Below the pieces are notes generated by a model. That model made no database searches. It was given only the letters and a program-made list of their open reading frames with translations, and was not told the origin of the DNA. Below, piece by piece: positions 1 through 11,650 of a stretch of DNA of 64,000 nt. A program made the position numbers and the translations under genes. Within the stretch, counting starts at the first letter, position 1; each line of letters begins with the position of its first letter. Origin of the DNA: Combretum micranthum (Eukaryota > Streptophyta > Magnoliopsida > Myrtales > Combretaceae); contig JAMXBD010002236.1 in NCBI GenBank assembly GCA_024138025.1, forward strand, positions 157,405-221,404, read 5' to 3'.

Positions 1-839
1 GGAATAATTATTCCTCGAGTGAAAGAAAAGAATGAACATTCCTTATTTATTTCACATTACATGAAATAGATATTCTTTATAATAGAAAATTTTACTAGCC
101 AAACAAAAGAATAACTATTCGACGATAATGAAGGTAAAATATGAAGTCCAGAACGTGAGTGCAGAGATACTTATCCAACTATTGGAAACGTACATATAGG
201 GATAGGGCAGCAATGAATTAAGCCGTGTCACCCAAGCTATAATACAACCAAGTATGTAGGACCTACCACAGGTTTGATGTGATCTAGTGGAGGAAGAGTA
301 AACGAGGAAAACGTCAACTGTGCCATAAATAATATTTTGTTGTGATGAATCAAACGAGTTCTAAGCCACGCTGGTTTTGCATGGAGCGTCATAGGTCAAC
401 CTGTAAGACCTCAATGAGCTCTCCATCTAAGTTATCATGACCATGATGGATACAAACGTAATGGAAAATGCCGAAATCATCTCCAGGAGAAGGCTGGCGA
501 TTGCGGAGCATATCACCTGTTGCAAGCTAGATATTGTCATCTCTTCTAAAACCACGCTAAACCATGAAGTTTCCATGAACCTTCGAGCTATTATGGGATT
601 TGGTAATATGATTTGTGCGGTGGCTATTGGTTCCCGTGGTGGCATTATGGATGGACCTATGGAAATCTTATAATGCAAATGCGGCCGAGATGAAAACCCA
701 CTTCACAAGAAATCTACATGCAAGACAATGTATCAAACTTTAACTGTCATAGGTTCATCTCTATCATTTATCTTAGTCCTTGACTTCAGAAAAGGCAAAT
801 TATGGGGAAAAATCTTAAATTAATGACTTAACACTGAGA
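1..839. other. Non-coding or unassigned DNA with a two-strand open stretch
   Basis: No gene is recognised. Between about 427 and 678 both strands stay open (a plus frame from an ATG at 437, and an overlapping minus frame) and GC is higher than around it, so an old exon fragment is possible. Neither translation resembles a family I know. The flanks are full of stops and show no start context or clear splice sites. Confidence 0.3.
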
Positions 840-1521
840 TAGTGCTGCAAACAAATTAAGCCGGGGTTTTTAAGGTTTGGATTTGGCTTGTGTACAATTA
901 TCATGTTTGTGTTTGAGTCAATATTTATTGAGCTTCAAATTCAAATTTGAGCTTATCTTCTTTAAATAAATCAGCTTCATTTTGAATTGAAACTCCATTT
1001 GTTTATAAATCGAGTTTAGCTCCAGCAAAACCAAGCTTTTTTGTACCTAAGCCAAGCTTTTTACCGTTAAGATTAAAATTCAAGCTTAAGTTCAGCTTCT
1101 TTAAATAAACGAGCTTTATTTCAAGTATAAGTTTGGTTCATTTTCTATTTAAATTTACCATATTTTGATATTTTTAACCTAAAAATAATAAATAAGAGTT
1201 GTAAAATATATATATACATAGAAATTAAATTTCTATTTTAATTATATATTTATGTACAATATACGGTGAATATAAAACCTAATAGGCTGCCAATGAGCTG
1301 GTTGACAAACTTGTTAACGGGTCTACTCATGAGTTTAAATAAGCATGTTTACAAACTGATTCAAGAATTTAAATCAAAGTTGGAAGGCAACTTGTATAAG
1401 TCAACAAGCTATACTTTCAACTCAAATTCAAATTATTTACCAATCGTGCTTGTCTTAAGTTTGAATTAAAGCAAGTCGAGTTGAAGTGATTTACAAGCAG
1501 TTCGGCTCGTTTATAGTCCTT
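840..1521. mobile_element. Degenerate hAT-like non-autonomous element
   Basis: The left end (TAGTGCTGCAAAC at 840-852) and the reverse complement of the right end (AAGGACTATAAAC, 1509-1521) are an imperfect terminal inverted repeat of the common plant form TAGGGCTGTAAACGAGCC. The interior is rich in AAGCTT/GAGCTC-like words and contains no coding frame. A better-preserved relative lies at 47568-47923. No clean 8-bp target duplication is visible, so the exact ends are uncertain. Confidence 0.45.
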
Positions 1522-2211
1522 GTGAGTAGATCAACTTATTTGTAATCTTCATTAAGATGCATGAAAAAAAATTGTAAGGTGTTAAAAACATTTCTCAATC
1601 CTAACAAAAATTTTAGCAAAATTTATGAACATGTACATGTTTTTGACTTATGTTTTTTCGGTTCCTAAATTTTACGTAGAAGGACGAAATGTAAAAATTA
1701 TACTGGTCCTTGTAGAAACAAGAATCGCCAGGACTTGGGCCAATGCAAATAAATGAGAAGCCCTATTCCTGAAAATACAGGATATTGCTTTTTTTTTTTT
1801 TTTTTGGCCCAAAGGATATTACTAGTTTGCTGCCTCATAAGATTTGCATTCCCTTGAAAAGCTTTTCCACTAACCAAACAACATATTGCAGGAAAAAAAA
1901 AAGGGGTAAGAATACTTTCATAAGATAACGTAACACTATTTTATCATAGGAAACGGAGAATTTCTTTTTCAAGAGCTTTAAGATAGGGGATATAAATAAG
2001 GCAACAGCTGTGAAATTCAAATATTTTTGTGATAAATCATGGGGACCATCTGGTTTGTTTTATTAAAATAAAGATCAAGAAAGGTAATAATTTCTGTTCA
2101 GAATGGAAAAAAAGTTAACATCATGTAATGCTGCAAGAATGACTTGACATTAGAATGAATGGTAAGATTTCTCAATCCATATGTTATAAAGAGTTTGATA
2201 TATTTTTTAAT
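1522..2211. other. Intergenic stretch, nothing recognised
   Basis: AT-rich, with a poly-T run at about 1789-1805. It contains no gene, no repeat boundary and no RNA gene that I can see. Confidence 0.5.
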
Positions 2212-2586
2212 GGGTTAATATTATGAACTTTAATAAATTAGGTAATTAGATATATTAATTTTGAAATTGAATAATTTAGTAACAAGAAGAACTTTTTGTA
2301 TATACTAACAATACCTCCGTCAAATTCTTTTAAGTACTAAATTGATCAATTACAAAATTTTTCAGGTACCACATAATCAATTTAAAAGTTTAAGTATTAA
2401 ATTAGTTAATTTCAAAATTTAGGTATGTGATGTGAGTTTTAATATTGATATTACCCAAAATTCAGTAATATATTAATCGATTTGAAAATTCAAGTGTTAA
2501 ATTGATTAATTTCAAAAAATTTAAGCATGTAATGTCAGGTTTAATATTGATATTATTAAAGTTAGGTACCGGCCATTAGATTACCC
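2212..2586. mobile_element. MULE-type MITE
   Basis: The left end begins GGGTTAATATTATGAAC. The reverse complement of the right end begins GGGTAATCTAATGG and continues GGTACCTAACTTTAATAA, so the two ends form an imperfect terminal inverted repeat. The interior repeats phrases such as AAATTGATTAATTTCAAAA and has no coding frame. The end motif is shared with 4132-4392 and 28170-31453. Only AT-rich flanks are present, so no target duplication can be defended. Confidence 0.5.
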
Positions 2587-4131
2587 ATTTTAAAACTTGA
2601 GTTATATCCAATGTAAGCTTTAATATTGATATTAGACACATTTAATGTGATTGAGGATTGAATCATTAAAAAGCTAATAAATAACATATCAAACATCTTT
2701 AAAAAAGATACGTTATAAATATACACATGTATATATTGTGATACTAGGCACATTTTTCATTTTTTTTTTTTTTTATATTTTCCTCTTTCTTCTTTTGGTC
2801 CTCAATTTTGCTTCCAAATTCAGAATAAATACACACACGTGGGTGTGTGTATCTTCTCACGATTACAATAAAGATGGAAAGAAACAGATTTATTAATAAA
2901 AAAATCACAAGCATCTCATTTCCTTTAGAAACTATTTGTTGATGAAGAGATTTGAAGAACTATATTATATCGAAATCTTAAAGTTAAGCACTATGAATTT
3001 CAATATTTCCATGGATTTAATCTAGACCAGATTGCTCCGCCCCAGAACTGCCGTAGGTAGTATTTAAAAAAATAAATAAATATACTATACGGTATACGTA
3101 TACCTATTAAAAAAAACAAAAGCGTGGATATGAAAATATCTTTCTATTAATTAGCTACAAATAACTATATTTTATATGATGCATAGAAGGTAGAATTCTA
3201 TTTGGATTGTCTAATTCTCATTTGTATCCATATTTATATTTAATATTTATGTATAAAAGTATCTGATTTATATTTTAACTGTATTTGATCTATCTTATAT
3301 TTTAATGAGAATGGCTATAATTTTTTTTTTTTACATATATTTTTTAACAGATAATTTAATAAAAATATTTAAAAAATTCAGTAATCTGCCATTTGTGGAA
3401 TGTTAAACAGACCTCTAATTGGTAGCGGCAAGTAAAGCAAAATTGTTGGAATTGATCGACGGTGCCAGATTGCGTGAGAAGAAAAAGCAAAAACCTCCAC
3501 ATCACGTGGAGTACAGCCCAGCACCAGCAGCACCTGCAATGCAATTTTATGAATTAAGGCACAATCGCATTGAAGTTTGTACCCCAGAAGTTAAATGACC
3601 AAATCACCCCTACCCCTTTCCTTTAATTAAATCCAAATATCCTTGGGCAATTCAGAGTTCAGACACACCGCAGGTGGAAAGTGCAACATCAAAGAGATCC
3701 ATTCTATTGGTGGATGAGTCTGATCTGATTCATTTTAAAAGAAAAGAAGCTCGTAATAATCAGCAAAGTGACCAATCAGAAGGCATTTCTGCTTCATGAT
3801 TGGTTTTACTATTTTACATTCGAATTTTTCATCGTTTTTTCAAGTTGCCAAGTCGGGACATGGTCATATTTGATTTCGTGACCATATATGATGTGTCTGT
3901 AAATTTGAAAACATTAAAAGACTAATATTATTTTGTTACAAAATCGTCAGTACCCCGTTAAAATAAAATAAAGATACCTTTCATTCTTATATAGCTTGTT
4001 CTTGGTGTGAACCAACTTATTAAACCCTCTAATTTGAGATTTTTTTTAAGATATACGAAATTTTAAATAGTAATATCTGAAATGAAATAAAATAAAATCA
4101 GCAAAGTAACAAATTTATTCTTATAATTAAA
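2587..4131. other. Intergenic, with short palindromes and a G-box core
   Basis: There is no recognised gene. Positions 2831-2850 are a near-palindrome of AC/GT repeats centred on CACGTG, and a second CACGTG core lies at 3503-3508. Around 3400-3760 the sequence is less AT-rich and could be unique host DNA or an old promoter, but no transcript can be argued from it. Confidence 0.35.
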
Positions 4132-4392
4132 AGAGTAAATATCACGAATAATATCTGAATTTTAACACCATTTACAATCAGATGCTTAAATTTTAAAATT
4201 GATCAATTTAGTGTCTCAATTTTGAAATTAATTAGTTTAATACCTATTACTCATATCACAGAGGTCCTATTAACGTGTATAAAAAATTATTTTAGATATT
4301 AAATTGATTAACTTACATTACTCGACTTCAAAATTCAAATACTTAATTGCATATTTTATAAAAATTCAGATACCATTCGAAACATTAACTCT
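4132..4392. mobile_element. MULE-type MITE, 261 bp
   Basis: The left end AGAGTAAATATCACGAATAA and the reverse complement of the right end, AGAGTTAATGTTTCGAATGG, match imperfectly. Both continue into TATCTGAATTTT, giving terminal inverted repeats of about 35 bp. There is no coding capacity. It is related to 2212-2586 and to the larger element at 28170-31453. The flanks are AT-rich and do not show a convincing 9-bp duplication. Confidence 0.55.
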
Positions 4393-5976
4393 ATTTAAAA
4401 TATGGTTAATACCAATTAGGGAAAATTATATTATATATAATTCGTGTACATTTTATGTAATATATTGATGTTTCGGTTTTTTCAAAATACTAGTGGGTGA
4501 TGCATTGGTATTGTGGGTGTAAAAATACAAAAAAAAAAATTATTTTTATAACAAATACAATACATAGAAACCCTAAGAACATCCAAAACAAGGTCTTTAA
4601 CAAGGTCCTCATAGCGCCACCTAACTTCTAAAGGATCTTTTCTTTCTATGAAGCTCATCACTTTATCCTTATGGACAAAGCTCCTCATAATAATTTTAGA
4701 TTTTGTGGTTCCTATGCAATTTTAACATGATTTTTTTTCAAGTGATATTAATGAAAATAATAATCTGTAAAATAATTTAAGAATAAATTGAATGAAAATA
4801 TAAAATAGCATAAATGCATTATTAATTAATACATAATTAATTGAAGAAATGAAATTTAAAAATAGAGAATAAGCTGTTCTACAAATGCAACTGCAACTGC
4901 AACTGCAACTGCAACTGCAACTGCAACATGGGAAACTAAAATTAAAAAAAAAAAAAACACTCCACTAGACTTCAAAAGTTAAAGAATGAACCAGGGGTAA
5001 GAGAAAGCCGCAATATTTGACTAAGTAAAAATAATATAAAGGAAAAGAAGAAGAGGGTCCGGAAAAAATTTAAGAACCTCTTCCATCCTATAGGAGCTCA
5101 AGAAGTAAGGTCCTTTGCATAAGATATTGACCTAGGGAGAGAAAGAGACTACAGTGGAGAGGGAAAAAAGAGAGAGTGAAGTAAATAAATATGAAAAAAA
5201 GGATAAATAACAATCATACCATAGGATTATTTTATTTTTTATTTTTTGCAAAAATTTAAAAATTCACTTAATGACCATACACAGATAATGAATAATCCAT
5301 CATCAACTCCCGACATTTTCCAACTATGATACACCCTGAAAATGCCAACATTCAAATCAAATGATAGTCAATGTAAATAACCTTTTTACTAAATTATGTT
5401 TAGTTTATAATATAATAAAAATAAAAATATATTAAAAATTATAGAATAAATATACATTTATACAACAAAATGAAGTGACAATCTTCCCTTTCCAATGACA
5501 CAATCGAAAAGTCTATTAGAGTTGGAATCGATTATTTTAAAAATGATTTTGAACACGTCTTCTCAAATCCCACGTATAAAGGGGGAAATAAGAGCACATG
5601 CCCGTAGGGTGTAGGGTCCCATCTTTTGAAAAAAGGTCAGTAAAATGAAGATTATTGGCAATTTATAGTTTAAATCAAAAGTAAATAAAAGATATTCCAA
5701 GTGGTGTCCTCCTCGTCCAACCAAACGCGCCAACCCTATTTATCCAAAGAAAGTGTTTTCTTTCCCCCCCCCTTTTTTTTTTTTTTTGTTTGCTTGTTTT
5801 GGCCTTTTTTGACAAATGGGCATTGCTATGCTAGGACGGCTATTTTCAAGCATATGAACCATAGAAAAAAACCCATAAACCATCCTACAATATCCATAAA
5901 TCATAAACCAAATAAGACCATAAGAATAGAAAAGGTATATATACTCCAATAAATGTCAATACTGGGTTTTATCGCC
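4393..5976. other. Intergenic DNA with one microsatellite
   Basis: AT-rich, non-coding. It includes the (AACTGC)n tract listed separately and a C-run followed by a T-run at about 5764-5789. Overlapping open frames at 5701-5952 begin at GTG and run through homopolymers, so they are not credible genes. Confidence 0.5.
4886..4927. repeat. Hexanucleotide microsatellite (AACTGC)n
   Basis: About seven uninterrupted copies of AACTGC in plus-strand phase. This is a simple tandem repeat with no other recognised role. Confidence 0.95.
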
Positions 5977-6345
5977 GTGTTTGACAACTTTATCCAAAGG
6001 GAAAATAAATGGAAATAAATGGAAGTGGGTGGAAGGAAATGGAAGAAAATGGAAATGAATAAAAATAGAAAAAATAAGATCTTTATTTTAGGTTTAATAA
6101 ATTATAAAAAAAATTGAAGGAAAGAAAAAAAATTGAGTTAGTAATTGACAAAATTATTCTTATATTATTTTTTATAAGATATTAACGAAAGAAGCGGAAT
6201 AGGTATTTTTCCTCCTCATTTCTCTCCGGTTCAACCCAACTTTAAAAGAAAGCGGAGAGGCTATCTTTTCATTTGATTTTTCTTCCCAACAAACATACCA
6301 AACAAAACACTTTCATCCGGTGCCTTTCGGTTTCCATCCGTTTCA
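5977..6345. repeat. Purine-rich MITE-like stretch
   Basis: The left side repeats GGAAATAAATGG-like words. The right side ends in pyrimidine-rich sequence whose reverse complement, GTTTTGTTTGGTATGTTTG, loosely resembles the left end GTGTTTGACAAC. This layout is typical of non-autonomous plant elements. The inverted repeat is weak and the borders are guesses. Confidence 0.25.
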
Positions 6346-6497
6346 GCATACTGTAAATTATCATAATGTATGTTAAACCTTTAACCACCTCAACCGCTAG
6401 TCATCCGAACAGAAGTATTGATCCAATTAAGAACAGGTTTTCTAACTCTGTTATCAGCACAACCTTACTTTGCCTTGATGTTCTGAATTAGACTTGT

Positions 6498-6674
6498 TTA
6501 ACAAGCAACGTATGTCGGGACCATTTTTGTATAAGAACGTTTCAGCATTCGGCTCGGAAATTGGGCACTACCAACCATGTGTGTATACATCAGTAGAATT
6601 TCTTCATCTGACTGGTCTATAAAATTTACACACCGTTCCAAGACATCCTTAAAATCCATCAATGGGTCACTCAT
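6498..6674 (-). other. Unassigned 58-codon coding-like fragment
   Basis: From the first ATG the frame begins MSDPLMDFKDVLERCV and continues with an acidic, protein-like composition before a TAA. The frame also stays open upstream to a GTG, so it could be the last exon of a longer gene or a pseudogene piece. The spacing of a DP..DF start, a middle acidic segment and a LL.xY motif vaguely recalls the OVATE domain of plant repressors, but this is speculation. No matching upstream exon is visible. Confidence 0.15.
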
Positions 6675-7185
6675 CAAATCTTTTTCCCAAAACAACACAC
6701 AATAAATTTCCAGTTTGGCAGTTCATGGAAAATTACAAAATTTAATATATTTCCTACTCAAAATGATCCACAGAAAACGTTGAAATAGAAGTGAAACACA
6801 GCATAAATATTGGGGCTTTTTCCACACTGCTCCACATGTATTAGGGCTTTTCCATAGTCGGACCGCTAGCATGCTTAGCTTGCTAGTTCATTCCAACCGA
6901 TAAAGTTATTGGGAAAGTACTGGTAGTTTAGTGGTATTAATACTGATTTAATCAAGATCCGATCTAATGGTATTAACACTAGTTTCGGTTTCAATTGAGA
7001 TGGCGAAGTTCCGAATCCAATGCAATAACATAAATGCAGCAATCCTAAATGCAATATCATTAGACAAAATGTTCCAACTAATATTACACCATAAACTTAC
7101 TCTACACAGACCCAGAAAATGACTAAGTTCAAAAAGACAAAAGGAAAAAGAAACAGAAAACGAAAGATAGAACTTTTAAGTCAGA

Positions 7186-8229
7186 TTACTTGCTGCTTCC
7201 TCTATTAATCGTCTCCTTATACCTCATAAAAGAATCAAGCCTCTGCAACTTGAGCTGATGTTTGAATCTGTTGATAAAGTCATCAGCTTTAGCATCGACC
7301 TCCTCATCCACTTCACTCCCTTTGCTCTTCCCTTCCTTGACACTTGCTGATCTTCTGTTCTCAACATTACTGTCTTGTTCTTCTTCCACCTCAAAATGAG
7401 CAAAGCCAGATTTCTCGCTTGCTGATTTCCGAATCTTCTTAGACAACTTTGGTAATGTCTCTCCTGAGGTTGGTTTTGTGTCTGACTTTGTCCTACTCAC
7501 CACATGATGCTGCTCTTGTGAGTAAACCCCAGCGTCAATACTTTGCCCACCTCCTCTTACTTCCTCTTCCTCTTCTTCTTCCAACTCTTCTTCTTCTTCT
7601 TCTAACTCATCTTTTTCTTGTTGTTCTCGATCTGGGTCTAGAGTGAACTGGGTGATATCTGATTTCGCAGAAGTGGGTTCTGGAGATATAGGACTATAGA
7701 GTCTAAAAGACTTGATTTTGTCCAAAATAGAAGGAGATCTAGGAGATAAAGGTTTGTCCTTTTCATGTTCTACTTCCATTTCTTGTGTTTCTCCTAGTTC
7801 TTGGTGCAGTGCGTGAATGTGTAAACGTTCAAGTTCATGCTCATGTACGTGTTCAAATACATGTTCATGGGGTTCAGGAAAAGAGAAAAGGTGGTTGATT
7901 TCTTGGTTATGTTCATAAGTTGGATTTGTTGTTGTTGTGGATTCTTCTTCTCCTTCTTCTTGGGGTTTTGAGTAGAAGTTGAATGACTTGAGTCTTTGTA
8001 ACATGGAAGGAGATTTAGTAAGATTTTGAGGCTTGGAAGATGTGTCTTGATGGGGGTTTTGGTTGTGCTCTTCTTGGGGGGTTTTGTTGGAAGTTAAGCT
8101 GGAAGTGATGGCAATGGTGCCAATCATGAGGTTGAGGAGGATGAAGAGAACAGCAGGAGAGAACCAACTTTGCATGGTTGACCACAAGGAAGCTGTCCCT
8201 GTGGAAGCTGCTACTGATTCTTCAAACAT
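7186..8229 (-). CDS. DUF4408/DUF761 membrane-anchored plant protein (cotton-fibre-protein-like)
   Basis: Single-exon gene of 347 codons. The frame is open upstream to a TTG at 8301, but the first ATG is at 8227-8229 and gives the family-typical start MFEES, so that start is chosen. Residues 14-48 form the DUF4408 N-terminus, with a tryptophan-rich lead and one hydrophobic membrane segment (about 24-45). Two copies of an SPS(M/I)L..(L/I)KSF..YS motif follow at 73-87 and 165-179. Between them is a His/Glu-rich stretch (119-142), and a run of about 15 acidic residues lies near 207-223. The C-terminus (about 313-344, beginning ADDFINRFKHQLKLQRLDSF) is the DUF761 motif. Members of this family are plant-specific, poorly characterised and often stress- or defence-responsive; no enzymatic role is known. 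Family assignment is firm, function is open. It is the only intact host gene in the window. Confidence 0.9.
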   Translation of the reverse strand: MFEESVAASTGTASLWSTMQSWFSPAVLFILLNLMIGTIAITSSLTSNKTPQEEHNQNPHQDTSSKPQNLTKSPSMLQRLKSFNFYSKPQEEGEEESTTTTNPTYEHNQEINHLFSFPEPHEHVFEHVHEHELERLHIHALHQELGETQEMEVEHEKDKPLSPRSPSILDKIKSFRLYSPISPEPTSAKSDITQFTLDPDREQQEKDELEEEEEELEEEEEEEVRGGGQSIDAGVYSQEQHHVVSRTKSDTKPTSGETLPKLSKKIRKSASEKSGFAHFEVEEEQDSNVENRRSASVKEGKSKGSEVDEEVDAKADDFINRFKHQLKLQRLDSFMRYKETINRGSSK

Positions 8230-8378
8230 GGCTTCTGGTTTTTCTTGCTGTTCTTGTGTTATTGTTGGAGTACTGTGAAATGTGAATGGATGCTTCTGCA
8301 AGCGTGAAGAGTAAGAGTAAAGGAGGATGCTAACTTTTACACAAAGTAGAGAGCTATGTTTGTCTTCTTGTGTTGAAG

Positions 8379-8386
8379 TGGGACCG
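8379..8386 (+). promoter_or_regulatory. Possible class I TCP site upstream of the DUF4408/DUF761 gene
   Basis: GTGGGACC matches the class I TCP consensus GTGGGNCC and lies about 150 bp upstream of the ATG at 8229. An 8-bp match is weak evidence on its own. No convincing TATA box is visible between it and the start codon. Confidence 0.25.
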
Positions 8387-8795
8387 ACGGTGCCTGTTTT
8401 GAATTTTTGGTAGAATCGTAAAATACCAAATTTGTTATGTTAATTTTAGATAAAAAAAATTAATTTGGTATTTCAAATATTATTGGTAATAATTTAATAT
8501 TTAATTAAATTTTTTATAACTATTTCAGAACTCACATTATGGTTATTTATTTCATTTGCTAGAGTAAAAGAGAAAACTTATTCTACTTATTGAAGAAGGA
8601 GAAACAGCTCATTAGTCGTTAGTGCCGGACAGTGCTATTGTCACATTGATTATAAGGGTAATAAAATTAGTTTCAAAAAGTTTGATTAAAAATTAAATTG
8701 ATTATTTTAAAATTTAATACAAAATTAGACTCATATAAAATTCAATTATTTCATATTTACTACATCACTTACCATTTTTGGGACGCATAAGTAGG

Positions 8796-9568
8796 GGAAA
8801 AGGATATTAATATTATTAATTTAAAAAAATTATAAAAATACTATTAGGACCAAAATAATTCCAAATTTTAAGCAAGTTAAACTTCTTTCTTGAACAGACG
8901 AGGTCATAAGTGGTTGACCTCGTCTATTGGAGAAACGAGGTTAAAATCTTTTTTGTTAACCTCGTATGTTAAATAAACGAGTTTATACTGGCCCAAAAAA
9001 ATAAAAAGAAGAACGACGTCTCACTTGAAAAAAGTAAAGTAAAGTCCTTTCACTGAACTTCCACCGCACGAAACTCCAAAAATCATCAAATAAATTCATC
9101 TTAATCATAAAATAGTACCTTTATTAGCACCTGATGAAAACAACATAAAACTAATACATAAATGGGACAGTAGGGGAAGACGAGAGTTTTAAAAAGTTCT
9201 CAACGTGAAGAGGCGAAGGAATTAAAGTCAAGGGTTATGGATGCTAATGCCATGCTCATGGCGGAGAAGAAAGAAAGCAAAAAAGTCAAAAGAAGCAGAT
9301 AACATGAAAGACGGAATTGGGTAAAAGAGAAATCGAAGAAAGTGAAACATCATTCTTTTTTTTATTTTTTTGGGCAGCAAGAACTTGTCTGTTTAACAAA
9401 CAAGGTTAAAAAAAAAAAATTTAACCTTGTCTCTTCAACAGACGAGGTTAACCACTTATGATCTCGTCTATTCAAGAGACAGGTTTAACTTGTCTAAAAT
9501 TGAAATTATTTTAATCCTAATAGTATTTTTATAATTTTTTTAAATTAATAATATTAATATCCTTTTCC
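8796..9568. mobile_element. MULE-type foldback MITE, 773 bp
   Basis: The ends are GGAAAAGG...CCTTTTCC and the two arms are nearly identical inverted repeats for about 200 bp (8796 to about 9000 against about 9365-9568). A perfect 10-bp direct repeat, CATAAGTAGG, flanks it at 8786-8795 and 9569-9578, as expected for Mutator-like insertion. The middle has no transposase, so it must be mobilised in trans. Each arm contains short stem-loops. It sits about 570 bp upstream of the DUF4408/DUF761 start codon, where it could affect that promoter. Confidence 0.8.
8897..8965. repeat. Two adjacent stem-loops in the left MITE arm
   Basis: GACGAGGTCA (8897-8906) pairs perfectly with TGACCTCGTC (8915-8924). 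ACGAGGTTAA (8935-8944) pairs perfectly with TTAACCTCGT (8956-8965). Equivalent, partly diverged stems lie in the right arm at about 9395-9475. Confidence 0.75.
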
Positions 9569-9939
9569 CATAAGTAGGGGTATGTAAAGAAATTAAATTT
9601 TTTTCATTTTTTTATTTGGTTTACAAAATTCAAAAATAAATGAATAAAATAAAATAAACACCTAAAGAAATAAAATAATATTGTAATTGAAGGCTAAATG
9701 GAGCTAAATTTAAGTTTAATCACGTAAAGCGAAATCGTTTGACATTAAATAATTAACAAAGTGTTAATTACAAAAACTTTACATATGTTCTTCCTATTTA
9801 CAAACATATAACTTGTGGTCATTTTTTTAATAAATAAGTAATTCGAGTTTTATATAAAAATATCAATATCAATATACCTAAGCCTTCTTTATAAAATAAG
9901 TGTGTAAGCTTAAACAATTGAAAGGAAAAAAAAGAAAGA

Positions 9940-11023
9940 TGAAAACGCATTAAAAAATACTCAATAGGGAGGGACAGGGGTGAATTGAGTATTTAATCTA
10001 AAATGCAAAAACAATTAATTTTTAAGTAATCAGATCAAATTAAACTTTAATAGCAGTGGATACAATAATAAAAAATTATAATATAAAATATAAAAGAGAT
10101 AAAGATAGAAAATTTAAGTAGAGTTTAGCTCACTTCTTACTTTTCACAATCACCAATTGCTTCCAATCGATGACTTGACACACTTTATTAATATTATAAA
10201 CACATACACTCAAACTGAGCAATACACCAAATCACAAACGTTCAGAAAATAAAATATTTCATTCACTTTTATAGTGCTCTCCTATGAATTTGAGCACTCA
10301 AAATTAATTTTCTCTCTCTTACTTAGAATTTACAAGATAATAGACAATAGAACAATAATTAAGAAAAGAATTCTTAATTTATTTGTTTGCAACTGAAAAA
10401 GTTCTCTGAAACTCCAAATGACCATGCATTTGTAGTCTTCAAATATTTATATGTCCATAAGAGATACCGTCTTAAAGTCGTAAAGCATTAAATGTGTGTA
10501 ACGGCTCTTTCATGCTACCTCAGTTCCGTATTTTAGACTGTCACACCTCAGACTTATCGCACTTTAAATTTGACTCTCGACCAAGTTTGTGTTTCTTCGA
10601 GCCTTGAATTCAAACTTATCACGCCTTAACTTGTCGCTTCTTGGATTTAGCCATCGACCAAGTTTGTACTTCTTCAAGACTAAGACTTAAGCTAGTAAAT
10701 GAACTTATCGAGCCTTCGACGTAACCCCCAACTAAAACTGTGCATTTTAATCTCGTCGAGCCTAAGACTTGAGCTTGTCGCACCTTAAATGTATGGACTC
10801 GTTAAGCCCTCGACGTAACCCGTGACCAAGGCTGTGCTTAAGAATTTTTCCCTACTAAATCCTATGTAATCTTTAGAGAACAAATATATATCAAACACAT
10901 ATATTTTCTAACATATTGTTCATCATATTATTCGACTAATTAAGTGTATTTTAACACAATTGAATAGTTAATCATACAACTAATTGTCTCATCAAAATCC
11001 ATATTAAACATACAAGTTCAACA
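9940..11023 (-). repeat. 3' LTR of the copia element
   Basis: Read on the minus strand it starts TGTTGAACTTG at 11023 and ends GCGTTTTCA at 9940, so it has TG...CA termini. It aligns along its length with 27020-28156. Adjoining it on the element side is the polypurine tract. Confidence 0.8.
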
Positions 11024-11039
11024 ATCTCCTCATTTTTTA
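11024..11039 (-). promoter_or_regulatory. Copia polypurine tract
   Basis: The minus strand reads AAAAAATGAGGAGAT directly before the 3' LTR start, the usual priming site for plus-strand synthesis in this element class. Confidence 0.7.
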
Positions 11040-11650
11040 TAAGGATAATCATGCATAGTTAACTCCTTTTTAATTAAGTATACTCTCCCTCAAATAAACA
11101 TCCGGGTTTCAAAGGATTTTTTGTATAATCTGATTTAAAAACTTGATGTTTGATTACGGATAAATGCAAGTTACACTTAATTCATTATCTTCCTCCCCTC
11201 TTTAGATAAATAAACAACATTAAGCACTATTCAGCATATTGATATATGCATTCAACATATCTCTCCCGTATGTACTCATCAAACAACATTTCTCTCCCTC
11301 CTTCAATATTTTAACATGTCTCTCCTTTTTTAAACTCATCGGAAACCATACTTCATGCATGTTAATTGCATGTACAACATATCTCCCCCTTTGTACTCAT
11401 CAAAAATAAAAAGACAAACTCGGAGCATTTCACATAAGGAGAGATGCACAAACAACACTAGTAAGAAATATTAAAAACCATATTTTAGCAGAATTTGATT
11501 TGAGCAAAAAATCTTCTATAAAATATGTCAAACACAATCATAGATTTTTGCAGATAGAACAGATTACAAACATTACATAAACATATATGAACATCTAATA
11601 GCTTCTTTAGTTCTTAGATCGAGTTCTAGATCATCTTGTCTCCATGATAT

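Noticed and set aside
427..678. Pair of overlapping frames on both strands as genes
   Set aside because: Neither translation is recognised, both are short and neither has supporting exons. Kept only as a remark on an unassigned region.
5701..5952. 83-codon plus frame and 69-codon minus frame
   Set aside because: The plus frame begins at GTG and runs through C and T homopolymers; no protein-like features.
7449..8278. Plus-strand open frames at 7449-7646 and 8063-8278
   Set aside because: Antisense shadows of the DUF4408/DUF761 gene.
8230..8301. Longer N-terminus (24 extra residues) for the DUF4408/DUF761 protein
   Set aside because: The extension begins at TTG, has no ATG, and the family normally starts at MFEE/MFED-type sequence, so the ATG at 8227-8229 is used.
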